Shown here: positions 1 through 9,027 of the stretch, piece by piece | How positions within the stretch are numbered: position 1 is the stretch's first letter | Layout: each line of letters opens with the position of its first letter | From: an uncultured Methanobrevibacter sp. | GTDB lineage: Archaea > Methanobacteriota > Methanobacteria > Methanobacteriales > Methanobacteriaceae | Assembly: GCA_902774685.1 (NCBI GenBank) | Contig: CACYJH010000008.1 | Location: 62,001 to 126,000, forward strand | Direction: 5' to 3' | Length of the DNA: 64,000 nt | The notes under the pieces: model-generated | Told to the model about the DNA's origin: nothing | Database searches by the model: none | Seen by the model: the letters and a program-made list of their open reading frames with translations, nothing else | Made by a program: the position numbers and the translations under genes

Positions 1-197
1 AAATAGCCGTCTTCAACAACCACAACTGCAGGATAGACTTCACCTAATTCCACTTCCAATATTTTTGCAGTGATAACAAGATCCCCTTCAGGCTCTTCTG
101 CATCTTCAATGATTATATCGCTTATCTCAATATCATCAAGACCTTCTGCAGTGATTATAATCTCATTGCCATCAACATTAATTATCTTTTCATCCAT
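1..197 (-). CDS. hypothetical acidic protein, N-terminal part only
   Basis: The reading frame starts at an ATG at 197 and runs off the left edge, so only about 65 residues are visible. The fragment is rich in Asp, Glu, Ile and Val (MDEKIINVDGNEIIITAEGL...), with alternating hydrophobic and acidic residues that suggest a small beta-rich domain. I do not recognise a family. The stop codon and downstream context lie outside the window. Confidence 0.6.
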   Translation of the reverse strand, partial: MDEKIINVDGNEIIITAEGLDDIEISDIIIEDAEEPEGDLVITAKILEVELGEVYPAVVVVEDGY

Positions 198-543
198 TTT
201 AAACACCAAAGAAAAGTAAGTCAGTTTTCACTTTTAACTCAAATATAACTCATTAATTAATCTTAAAATTATTATAATTTTTAACTATTAAATTAAATAA
301 TTAAAAATAATTTTTATCTAATTAAAAATCTATAAAAACTTAATAAAAAAAGTTTCTAAAAAAACTTAATGAAATTAACTATATGATGAAATTTTTAAAA
401 AAATTGAGGATGAAAACTAATAAAAAACTGTGAAGAATTGATAAAAAAATAATACAAAAAATAGTTAAAAAATAAGGCAAAAAATAGTAAAAAAACAAAA
501 ATAGTTAAATTAATTAAAAAAATAAAAAAGAAAGAATAAAAAT
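198..543. other. AT-rich spacer, no gene seen
   Basis: About 345 bases of nearly pure A/T between the edge gene and the 3' end of the disrupted ornithine-cyclodeaminase-type gene. Read on the minus strand, the part next to 543 is a series of T-rich tracts, which is how archaeal termination regions usually look. I see no RNA gene or open frame here. Confidence 0.5.
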
Positions 544-1711
544 TTATTCTTCTTGTAATGCATCATATAAAACTGGTAAGAATGCTCCTACATCAGTTAC
601 AATACCTACAACTTGTGCACTACCTCTATCTGAAAGTTTAGTAACGGTAGATGGATTGATATCTACACAAATACTTTTAACTCTTGAAGGCAATAAGTTA
701 CCAGTTGCAATGGAATGTAACATTGTGGAAATCATAATGACCATGTCAACTTCTTGAGCATATTTACGCATTAGTTTTTGAGACTCTACAGTGTCTGTAA
801 TTACATCAGGAAGTGGACCATCATCACGAATGGAACCTGCCAATACAAATGGAACATCATTTTTAATACATTCATACATGATTCCGCTTTTTAAGGTTCC
901 GTCTTCTACAGCTTCTCTAATAGAACCGGATTTATTGATTCTATTGATTGCTCTCATATGGTGAGTATGACCATGAGCAACAACTTCACCGGTCTTTACA
1001 TTTACACCAAGAGAAGTTCCGAATTGATCGCATTCAATATCGTGAGTAGCTAAAGCGTTACCTGCAAAAATAACATCGATGATTCCATCCTTTACAAGTT
1101 GTGCAACGATTCCTGCAGAACCTGTATGCACAATAGCTGGACCTCCAACAAGTGCAATCTTTCCGCCTTTAGCCTTGACATTCTTAATCTCAGTTGCAAC
1201 ATCATTGATGATGCTCATCATAGGTTTTTCAGAAGAAACTTCACTGTTCATGAATTCAAATACACCTTGCTTGCCTCTTGATCTTTGAGGTGGTGTGATT
1301 TTAACTCCTTCCCTACCAACTACAATCAAGTCTCCTTTCTTAATGTCTGCAATTGGTTTGCATCTGGCAGTCTTGTTTTCTTCATCTATAACGATTAAAC
1401 AGTCCATTTCAATTTCATCTACAAGAATCCATTCATCTTTATAATAAATATGAGTTACATGATGGCTTGTTGAGTAAAAACCTTCTGGAGCTACTTGATC
1501 TTTTGGAGAAGGGACTAAATTGACCTCTTCAATTTCAGATATTGAAACCCCAATAAAGTTAAGTTCATCAAGAAGTATCAGATTTGCGTTTTCCTATATC
1601 AAACTCTAGTATATCAAAGTCTCCACCCTTATCCATAATAATATCCATGGTTTTAGGAAGAGTTAAAGAATCAATGATATGACCAGACAATTCTATTTCT
1701 CTTTTATACAT
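544..1711 (-). pseudogene. LOR/SDH-type archaeal ornithine cyclodeaminase family gene, disrupted
   Basis: The family (TIGR00300-like; an archaeal member is known as an ornithine cyclodeaminase, making proline from ornithine) has an N-terminal LOR/SDH domain and a C-terminal NAD-binding domain, about 400 residues. A start with an AGGAG site lies at 1711 and gives [20 protein letters not shown], but the frame stops after 47 residues at GKRKSDTS. The remainder resumes one frame over at about 1590 ([12 protein letters not shown]) and is intact to 544, including [20 protein letters not shown] and [10 protein letters not shown]. About 17 codons expected between the two parts are missing. The same 24 bases encode family-like residues in both frames. 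Either a real repeat-mediated deletion or an assembly collapse. A shorter protein from the ATG at 1407 (287 residues) would keep only the C-terminal domain. Confidence 0.75.
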
Positions 1712-1800
1712 TAAAAATCTCCTAATTTTTTATAATTTGTAAAAATGATTTAAATTAATATTTTTTAAAAATATGATTAATAAATTTTATAATTTGATTT

Positions 1801-1836
1801 TTATAATTTAAATTTTACTTATAATTTAAATTTTAC
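1801..1836. repeat. 18-bp tandem repeat, two copies
   Basis: Two adjacent identical copies of an A/T-rich 18-mer beginning TTATAATTTAAA lie in the spacer between agmatinase and the disrupted gene. It is low-complexity and probably reflects slippage. No function is evident. Confidence 0.5.
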
Positions 1837-1963
1837 TTATATAGTAAATAATAAATTATAATTAAAATATGTGTTTAAGTAATATTTAATATTATTTGTT
1901 GAAAAACAATAGCCAAATAAAAAGTAAAAAATGATAATTGAAAAATGAAAAATAAAGACTTAT

Positions 1964-2905
1964 CTAAGCAAATAAAGTCAAGAAATCATAGATTATTTTA
2001 GCTGCAAGTACAGCGGTTACATCACCTAACCTATCACTTGCAACCTCTACAAGGTCAAATCCGATGACATCAATATTCTCATTATTTGCCAAAGCCTCAA
2101 AAATATTTTCAACATCAATCGGATGCAATCCATTTGGAGTCGGGTTTCCTACAGACGGGGCAAATGCAGGGTCTATTGCATCCATATCAATGGAAATGTA
2201 AACCTTACCTTCAATTGAATCCAACTTTTTCAAAAGTGCATCAAAATCATCGAAAAGGTCCTTTGCCAAAAAGCTTGAGATATTGTTTTGCCCTTCAACA
2301 AATTCCTTCTCTTCAATGGAGAATGATCTTATTCCTATCTGAATCAATTCCTTAGGATTCAAATCATGAACTCTTCTCATAATGGTTGCATGAGAATCCT
2401 TTTCTCCAATATAAGTGTCAATAATGTCTCTGTGAGCATCTAAATGGATGATTGTAATATCAGACAAGTCATTGCTTTCCTCTTTAGCACACAATGCCTT
2501 GATGGATCCTATGCTTACACTATGCTCTCCACCAATGAGGATTGGCTTAATCTTGGAACCGATCAACTCACTTACAGCATCTTCAAGAGAATCGCAGGTT
2601 TTCCTGCAGTTTCCATGAACAACATTAAGGTCCCCACAGTCATAGAATTCTCCATCCAAAAGCTTTTCAAAGGTTGAATTATACTGTTCAAAACCAAATG
2701 ATGCCTCTCTTATGATTGTTGGACCATACCTTGAACCATGATGATAAGAACAAGTGCTGTCAAAGGGAACTCCGATTATTCCCCATTTTTTTGACTTTAC
2801 AAAATCAACAGAATCCTCAGATTGACTATCATCATCCAATCCATATAGATCAATTGATTCTGCTGAAAAAGCAAATTTTCCTGGTTCAAAAGTATTAAAA
2901 AGCAT
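1964..2905 (-). CDS. speB: agmatinase (ureohydrolase family)
   Basis: Hydrolyses agmatine to putrescine and urea, a cytosolic step of the arginine-to-putrescine route. At 313 residues it is close to the usual family length. The binuclear manganese ligands are visible: GGEHS near residue 124, DAHRD near 155 and SIDMDAIDP near 238, with the HHGSRYGP loop near 55. It is on the same strand as and downstream of the aIF5A gene, and pyruvoyl arginine decarboxylase, which makes agmatine, lies divergently at 3887. Together they form a polyamine cluster. Formiminoglutamase or another ureohydrolase is possible, but the neighbours support agmatinase. Confidence 0.9.
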   Translation of the reverse strand: MLFNTFEPGKFAFSAESIDLYGLDDDSQSEDSVDFVKSKKWGIIGVPFDSTCSYHHGSRYGPTIIREASFGFEQYNSTFEKLLDGEFYDCGDLNVVHGNCRKTCDSLEDAVSELIGSKIKPILIGGEHSVSIGSIKALCAKEESNDLSDITIIHLDAHRDIIDTYIGEKDSHATIMRRVHDLNPKELIQIGIRSFSIEEKEFVEGQNNISSFLAKDLFDDFDALLKKLDSIEGKVYISIDMDAIDPAFAPSVGNPTPNGLHPIDVENIFEALANNENIDVIGFDLVEVASDRLGDVTAVLAAKIIYDFLTLFA

Positions 2906-3126
2906 TTATATCACTATTTCATCTTGTTTAATTTTAAATTAATTGCATATTCAATTAATTATTTGATTAATTAATAATTTCAGTTAATCAAGTAATTAAT
3001 TAAAAATAGAAATAAATAAAAAATAAAAAAAGTTGATTTGATTTTAGATTTGATTTGATTTGACTTGAAAAAAGATTGAAAACGGATTTTGATAAAATCC
3101 GCAAAAAGTGTAAAAAAACTAAAAAA

Positions 3127-3501
3127 TTATACTTTTTTAGTTCTCATGATTTTCATATTGCCTAAAGCAATGATATATTCTACACCTAAATCAGTACCTA
3201 CAGCACCTCTGATTTCTTCATCGAATTCAGCAGGTATAGGTAATTCAAAGGTTTCGAAAGTTTCTAAGTCCATGATTTGAACTTGGTCACCCATAACAGC
3301 TAAAATTTGACCGATTCTTTTGTCAAGAATAGGTACTTCAACTTTAGTGTCTACAGGTTTTACTAAACTTCTTTTTTGACCATCAAAAATACCAACAGCT
3401 TCTAATCTTGCTTTTGCAGCTCCATGTTTACCAGGAGATGAAGTGGTTAAGCTAGTTACTTTAGAAGCTTCTCCATCTAATACAATATATTTTATTTTTA
3501 A
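3127..3501 (-). CDS. translation initiation factor aIF5A, 5' end abnormal (no start codon found)
   Basis: aIF5A binds ribosomes and helps peptide-bond formation at difficult sequences; its lysine is modified to deoxyhypusine or hypusine. The body is intact: [13 protein letters not shown], then [20 protein letters not shown] with the modified Lys in SPGKHG, then the OB-fold domain ending MKIMRTKKV. Homology starts at [10 protein letters not shown] (3501). The expected first 10 or so residues (MSxKxVExxx) are absent: upstream the frame reads only A/T-rich codons to a TAA at 3519-3517, with no ATG, GTG or TTG, and no Shine-Dalgarno. No other frame nearby supplies the N-terminus. As the factor is essential and normally single-copy, this may be a misassembly; otherwise it is a damaged copy or uses a very unusual start. 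Confidence 0.8.
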   Translation of the reverse strand, partial: LKIKYIVLDGEASKVTSLTTSSPGKHGAAKARLEAVGIFDGQKRSLVKPVDTKVEVPILDKRIGQILAVMGDQVQIMDLETFETFELPIPAEFDEEIRGAVGTDLGVEYIIALGNMKIMRTKKV

Positions 3502-3886
3502 ATTGCAATTATTTAATTAACAATTTATCTATAAATTAAAAATTTTGTTAAAAATTAATAATTTTTATATTTAATTGAAATTAAATACGATTAACCTAAT
3601 AAAATATAGATTAATAATATATTAATTTAAAATTATATATAAACTTTCGTATGAAAAAAGCAAATTTTAATCATGAAAAAATGAATTATTAAATCAAATT
3701 ATTAAATCAATTATTAAATTATTTTAAAATATTAATATATTATAAAAGATAAATATTAATTAAGACAAATTATTTTGATTAATTGATATTCGTAATGTTT
3801 GATATTTAAAAAATATTGATATTAAAAATTAGAATATTTCTTAACAAAAATAAGGCAAAAGAAAATCGTATAAATAAAGTGGTAAA
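3502..3886. other. AT-rich spacer between aIF5A and pdaD
   Basis: Almost entirely A and T, with no reading frame worth calling. It should hold divergent promoters for aIF5A and the decarboxylase. I could not find a coding start for aIF5A anywhere in it. A break or collapse of sequence on the aIF5A side near 3500 is possible. Confidence 0.5.
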
Positions 3887-4348
3887 ATGAGAATAGCTAT
3901 TGTTTCCGGAAACTCCGAAGGTCCGACTGAATTGAATGCATTTGATAATGCTCTCTATGAAGCGGAAATCGGGGATGTTAATCTAATAAAAGTGTCCAGT
4001 ATGCTTGAGGCCAATACAAAAGTAGAAAAATTACCTAAATTAAAGGCAGGTTCAATGGTAAACTGCGTTTTATCAAGCTTAACCTCAAAAAACAAGGGTG
4101 ATGAACTGGTTGCATGCATTGCAGTAGCTATTGGTGAAGAGTTAGGCTGTGTTGTAGAGACAAACGGAATCAATCAAAACCCGGAAGATGTGAAAAGCGA
4201 AGCAATCGAAATGGTAGAATACATGATGAATAAACGTGGTGTTGAAATCAAGGAACTGATTGTTGAAGAGGCACATCATACCGTTGATGAAATAGGATCT
4301 GCAATAGCTGCAGTCATATACTTAAGAGATGACATAATAGAAAACTAA
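3887..4348 (+). CDS. pdaD: pyruvoyl-dependent arginine decarboxylase
   Basis: Decarboxylates arginine to agmatine. It is made as a proenzyme that cleaves itself to create an N-terminal pyruvoyl cofactor. At 153 residues it has the family length. The processing site is in LIKVSSMLEANTKV (about residues 37-50), where chain cleavage occurs between the two serines. The C-terminal half holds the acidic EELIVEEAHHTVDEIGSAIAAVIYL-like segment. The product feeds agmatinase (1964-2905); putrescine in turn leads to spermidine, used in modifying aIF5A. The start is the ATG at 3887, preceded by GGT. Confidence 0.92.
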   Translation: MRIAIVSGNSEGPTELNAFDNALYEAEIGDVNLIKVSSMLEANTKVEKLPKLKAGSMVNCVLSSLTSKNKGDELVACIAVAIGEELGCVVETNGINQNPEDVKSEAIEMVEYMMNKRGVEIKELIVEEAHHTVDEIGSAIAAVIYLRDDIIEN

Positions 4349-4401
4349 AATTATGATTATAAAAAGAAAATGATATAATTGATTAATAAAGGAGGGAGAA
4401 G

Positions 4402-6270
4402 ATGAATCAAGATGATATAAATATGTGCAGAAATATAGCCACAACAGTTTTTGAAAAAGTGGAAAATCTCCTTGAGGGACAAGTAGGAAATCCAAAAGCG
4501 GGAGAATTTGTTAAAATAGGTGCAGACGGCACCCCTACATCATATATTGATATTATTGCTGAAGATGAAGTAATCAAACTCCTTAAAGATGCTGATTTTG
4601 AATCTTACTTGATTAGTGAGGAAATCGGTGAACTTAAACTAGGAAAAGGAAAACAGGAATCAATTAGCCTTAGTGAAGAATTACTTAATAATGTGCCAAA
4701 AACCAAAAAGGAAAAAGAGCAGGAAAAACCTAAATTCATATTCCTGATTGATCCTCTTGATGGGACAAGCAATGCAATAAAAAACATTCCTGCATACGGA
4801 ATGTCAATTGCAGTGGCTAATGTGCCTGAAGGAAGGGAAGCGACATTGGATGATGTGCAACTTGGTTTTGTAAAGAACTATGCCAATGGAAACTTCTATG
4901 AAGCGATTAAAGGAAATGGTGCTAAAAGAAATGGAGAACCAATGACTCCAAGCAGTGAAACCGACTTGACTAAAATAAGCCTTGGAGGATTCACTAAAAG
5001 TAAAACATTATCCGTTTCCAAATTAGTGGACACTGCAAGAAGAATGAGGGTATTAGGTTCTGTAGTATTGGAGCTTGCTTATGTTGCAAGTGGAAAATAT
5101 GATGCGTTTCTTGATTTGAGAGGAAGTAGAATTATCGATATTGCTGCCTCAAAGCTTATTGTAGAGGAAGCAGGAGCTATTGTAACCGACAAATATGGTG
5201 AAAAGCTAAACAGCAGATTAAGCATTTATGAAAAGGCAGTAGTTGTCAGTGCAGGAAATCCTGACCTTCATAATCAAATCATCAAGATCATAAACAACGA
5301 TGAATTGGAAAAGATTCAAAGCGTTGCTATTGTAAGTAGAGTTGATGAGTACAAATCCGTATTGTTCTCACTTAAAATCTTCGAAACATTGGTAAATAAG
5401 AATTTGGAAATAGTTTTGGAATCATCTCTAGCAGAGAAGTTGGAAGAGATTAAGGAAGATCCAGAACTCCACAAAATCATTGCAAGAACCATGAATGAAA
5501 CTCCTGAAATCGCAAAGCATATTGAAAGCTTGAACTTCAATTACAATTTCAGGGATTATGCAAAGGAATTGAATGAACTTAGAACAGATATGGCAATCAT
5601 TCTTGGAGGAGATGGAACACTTCTCAGGACTCAAAACCAATTGACAAAGGAAATCCCAATATTCGGAATCAATATGGGTACTGTAGGATTCTTAACAGAG
5701 ATTGAGGTTGAAAACACATTCGAGGCTCTTGATGCAATCCTTGATGGAGAATGGTCCAAAGAGAAAAGAACACAAATCATCATTTCCCATGAAAACCAAA
5801 GCTTCCGTGCATTGAACGAAGTTGTAATCATGACTGCAAGGCCTGCAAAAATGCTCCATTATGAGATTTCCGTTGACGGAGAGGTTGTCGAGGAATTAAG
5901 GGCAGACGGATTGATTATTTCCACACCAAGTGGATCAACTGCATATTCAATGTCTGCAGGAGGACCTATTGTAGACCCTAAGGTAGGAGCATTCATCATA
6001 GTACCTATTTGCCCATACAAATTGGGAGTCAGGCCATTCGTTGTATCTGATGCAAGTGAAATCAGAATCAAGCTCCTCAAGAGAGGTAAAAAGGCTATTT
6101 TCGTAATGGACGGACAAGTCCAAAAAGAAGTGAACTATATGGAAGAGCTCATAATCAAGAAGTCAGAAAAAGACGTTTACTTTATGAGAATCAATAAGAA
6201 ATACTTCTATAAGAAAGTAAAAGATAAACTTAATGAAGGAGGATTAGACAGTATAAATAGAGTATTATAA
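4402..6270 (+). CDS. bifunctional NADP phosphatase / NAD kinase fusion
   Basis: Two enzymes joined: residues 1 to about 295 are an inositol-monophosphatase-type phosphatase, with the metal-binding DPLDGTSNA near 116 and the C-terminal DIAAS element near 250. Residues about 305 to 622 are an NAD kinase, with GGDGT near 401, INMGTVGFL and a TPSGSTAYSMSAGGP motif. The family includes the characterised Methanocaldococcus MJ0917, which both makes and dephosphorylates NADP. A Lys/Glu-rich linker (NNVPKTKKEKEQEKPKF) is inserted before the DPLDG motif and is probably a surface loop. A strong GGAGGGAG site lies just before the ATG at 4402. It probably sets the NADP/NAD ratio. Confidence 0.93.
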   Translation: MNQDDINMCRNIATTVFEKVENLLEGQVGNPKAGEFVKIGADGTPTSYIDIIAEDEVIKLLKDADFESYLISEEIGELKLGKGKQESISLSEELLNNVPKTKKEKEQEKPKFIFLIDPLDGTSNAIKNIPAYGMSIAVANVPEGREATLDDVQLGFVKNYANGNFYEAIKGNGAKRNGEPMTPSSETDLTKISLGGFTKSKTLSVSKLVDTARRMRVLGSVVLELAYVASGKYDAFLDLRGSRIIDIAASKLIVEEAGAIVTDKYGEKLNSRLSIYEKAVVVSAGNPDLHNQIIKIINNDELEKIQSVAIVSRVDEYKSVLFSLKIFETLVNKNLEIVLESSLAEKLEEIKEDPELHKIIARTMNETPEIAKHIESLNFNYNFRDYAKELNELRTDMAIILGGDGTLLRTQNQLTKEIPIFGINMGTVGFLTEIEVENTFEALDAILDGEWSKEKRTQIIISHENQSFRALNEVVIMTARPAKMLHYEISVDGEVVEELRADGLIISTPSGSTAYSMSAGGPIVDPKVGAFIIVPICPYKLGVRPFVVSDASEIRIKLLKRGKKAIFVMDGQVQKEVNYMEELIIKKSEKDVYFMRINKKYFYKKVKDKLNEGGLDSINRVL

Positions 6271-6405
6271 ATGAGTATTAAAATAGATCATTTAATAAAT
6301 TGTTATAAATACTCTTTACTATCTTTTATCCCCTAATTCTTTTTTTAATTATTTTTTATACAAATACAGTTTTAACAATTTTTAAAATATCTTAAGAGTG
6401 AAACA

Positions 6406-8046
6406 ATGAATGTTTTTTTAGTTGATTTGACACATGGTGGAGTGAAGATATCCTCTGAACTTGCTAAATCAGGCAAATATGAAAAAGTGTTTGCCTTTGA
6501 CATCTACAATACTTTAAAAAAAGAGGATGAAGACCTTTTAAACACTTATGATGTTAATATAATCAAGGGTTTAGACTCATTTAAAAACCAAATCAAATCC
6601 AATTCAATAAGCAATATTGAAAGCAACAATACTCATAAAGATTTGATAATCAATCCGATTCACTCTTCACTTAATGTAAAAGAACTGTTAATTGAAATAA
6701 GCGGTTCAATGGATTCAAATGAAGATGAAATTTTAGGCCAATATGAAATCCTCAATCATCATGAAGCGACAGAGCTCGTTTTAAGAAATTGGAAAGAGGA
6801 AACAAAAAACCAAAACATTAAAACAATTGAAATCACTGGAGTTAAAGGAAAAACCAGCGTATCATTCCTTTTAAAAGAGATATTTATAGAAAATAACAAA
6901 GATACACTGCTGTTATCCAGTTTAGGGGCTTATCTATTTAGAAAAAATAATGACTCCCAGCAAAAAATCATATTGCAGAAGAACATCAGCATAACTCCTG
7001 CAAATATCATAAACACAATCCAATTAGCTAAAAAGATAGCAAATCCTAAATGCAATACATTTCCAATATGCGATAAGAACAAGGATTTAGATGAAATGAT
7101 TGAAGATGAAATCATTTCTGAAGAATACAATGACAACCCTTACAAGGATTTGAATTATGATATGGCTATTTTTGAAAATTCCTTAGGAATCTGCGGTTTA
7201 GCGGATATTGGAATCCTAACCAATCTGGTGGAAAACTACTCCATTGCAAAAGGAAGCTCAAATGCAAGAGAAGCTAAAAAACAAGTCTTCAAATCTCCTT
7301 TGGTAGTAATAAACTATGAAACATTAAATGAATTCTACAAGGATGAAAAGGAGAAATATTCCAATAAGATCAATAGCTTCTCACTTGATAATACTGATGC
7401 AAATGTATTCTGTGAATCCATTGACTATGACATTGACAATACAAACATTAAAATCACTTACCATAATCTAAGAACAATTGACAATAAATTGATAAAGGGT
7501 AAGCTAAATATAGATAGCTTTGCTCCTGGATCACATCATGTATCAAACATCCTATCTGCTGCGACAACTGCCCTTGCATTAGGCATAGATGAAGAAACAA
7601 TTCAAAATGCTTTGTCAAAATTTAAAGGAATCGATGGGAGAACAAACGTAAGGCAAATCGATGGTACTGATTTGAGAATTATTGAAGAAATCAATCCAGG
7701 AATAAATACAAAAGCAATTGAAAGTTCAATAAACATGATAAAAGACATTGACAATTACTACATTATCATTGGTGGAAAGTATGGAGTCACATGTGAAGAG
7801 ATAGATGAAGATAAACTATCCAAATTCTTACATGAATATATGATGAACAATCCTAACACCAATCTTATTTTAACAGATGAACTTGGAGCGAGTTTAGAAA
7901 CAAAAATAAGCTCATTGAATGAAAAAGGTGATTTTAAAATAGGTTTTATTGAAGACTATCATGAAGCTCAAAATAAGGCAATAGATGACAATAAGAATAT
8001 CCTATTCATTTACAGATCAAACTATTCACAAGTTTCCAAACGTTAA
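6406..8046 (+). CDS. cfbE: Mur-ligase-type coenzyme F430 synthase (CfbE-like)
   Basis: Starts MNVFLVDLTHGGVKISSELAKSGK, as F430 synthases do, and carries a Mur-ligase P-loop EITGVKGKTS near residue 143. A middle domain (GICGLADIGILTN) and C-terminal domain (GRTNVRQIDG, EEINPGIN) follow. CfbE performs the last ATP-dependent step, ring closure of the propionate side chain to give F430, the nickel cofactor of methyl-coenzyme M reductase. At 546 residues it is long for the family because of low-complexity insertions near 65-80 and 215-250. The next gene is hemC, also in tetrapyrrole synthesis. Other Mur ligases are possible, but the N-terminus favours CfbE. Confidence 0.8.
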   Translation: MNVFLVDLTHGGVKISSELAKSGKYEKVFAFDIYNTLKKEDEDLLNTYDVNIIKGLDSFKNQIKSNSISNIESNNTHKDLIINPIHSSLNVKELLIEISGSMDSNEDEILGQYEILNHHEATELVLRNWKEETKNQNIKTIEITGVKGKTSVSFLLKEIFIENNKDTLLLSSLGAYLFRKNNDSQQKIILQKNISITPANIINTIQLAKKIANPKCNTFPICDKNKDLDEMIEDEIISEEYNDNPYKDLNYDMAIFENSLGICGLADIGILTNLVENYSIAKGSSNAREAKKQVFKSPLVVINYETLNEFYKDEKEKYSNKINSFSLDNTDANVFCESIDYDIDNTNIKITYHNLRTIDNKLIKGKLNIDSFAPGSHHVSNILSAATTALALGIDEETIQNALSKFKGIDGRTNVRQIDGTDLRIIEEINPGINTKAIESSINMIKDIDNYYIIIGGKYGVTCEEIDEDKLSKFLHEYMMNNPNTNLILTDELGASLETKISSLNEKGDFKIGFIEDYHEAQNKAIDDNKNILFIYRSNYSQVSKR

Positions 8047-8157
8047 AATGAAAAATATTAAAAATTTAAATAATTTTATTAAGAACAATTTACAAAATTA
8101 TAATGGTAAACCTTTTAAAAATCAAATTTGATTAAAACTAAAACCAAGGCGAATTAA

Positions 8158-9027
8158 ATGATTGTTGGAACTAGAGGAAGCAAACTTGCACTTGTACAGA
8201 CAGACTACATAAGAAGCTGCCTATACAATATCACTGGAGAAGAAGTGGAAAAGAATATTATAAAGACAAAAGGGGACAAAATCACCAACTCCCAATTATA
8301 TAATATGGATTCCAAAGGACTATTTACAAGAGAACTTGATAATGCATTGCTTGAAGAGGAAGTTGATTTTGCAGTGCACAGCCTAAAGGATGTTCCTACT
8401 GAATTGAATGAAGATCTTGAAATTGTTGCAGTTCCCCCAAGAGAAAGCCCTAATGAAGTGCTTATTTCAAACTACAGCTGGAGCGAACTTGAAGAAGGTT
8501 CCACACTTGGAACAAGCAGCTTAAGAAGAGAAGCATTCTGCAAGCTCCATGATAAGGATTTTGAATTGAAGCCTATCAGAGGCAATGTTGAAACAAGAAT
8601 CAAAAAGGTAATGGATGGAGAAGTTGATGCTACAATCATGGCTGAAGCAGGATTGAACAGATTAGGTTTACAAAAATACATTAAAACCCAGTTTCCAACA
8701 GATTACATAATGCCTGCAGCAGGACAAGGAGCATTAGCCGTTATTACCAGAAAGGATAGTGAATTCAAAGAAACAATCGCTAAATTAAACCACTATTTCT
8801 CATTCCAAGAGGTATTGGCTGAGAAAACCATTCTTGAAGAGATTGGAGTCGGTTGCCAATGGCCGATTGGAGCAATAGCAAGAATAAAAGACAAGAAATT
8901 TGAGCTTAATTCCATCTTGTTGGATAAAAATGGAGAAATCCTATATAAGGAAAGCCTTAATGGAAGCATAAGAGAAGCTGAAGCTATGGGAAGAAAAATA
9001 GGAAAAGATATGCTCGAATTCCTTTAG
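8158..9027 (+). CDS. hemC: hydroxymethylbilane synthase (porphobilinogen deaminase)
   Basis: Joins four porphobilinogens into hydroxymethylbilane, the linear precursor of uroporphyrinogen III and hence of F430, corrinoids and siroheme. The 289 residues begin MIVGTRGSKLALVQTDYI. The substrate-binding HSLKDVPTE is near 80, SSLRREA near 120 and RGNVETR near 141. The cofactor-attachment Cys lies in GVGCQWPIGA near 230, with Trp where many homologues have Val. It lies 111 bases after the F430 synthase gene on the same strand. Confidence 0.95.
   Translation: MIVGTRGSKLALVQTDYIRSCLYNITGEEVEKNIIKTKGDKITNSQLYNMDSKGLFTRELDNALLEEEVDFAVHSLKDVPTELNEDLEIVAVPPRESPNEVLISNYSWSELEEGSTLGTSSLRREAFCKLHDKDFELKPIRGNVETRIKKVMDGEVDATIMAEAGLNRLGLQKYIKTQFPTDYIMPAAGQGALAVITRKDSEFKETIAKLNHYFSFQEVLAEKTILEEIGVGCQWPIGAIARIKDKKFELNSILLDKNGEILYKESLNGSIREAEAMGRKIGKDMLEFL

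Noticed and set aside
3869-3876. TATAAATA as the pdaD promoter
   Set aside because: It lies only 10 bases before the ATG, so transcription would start inside the gene.
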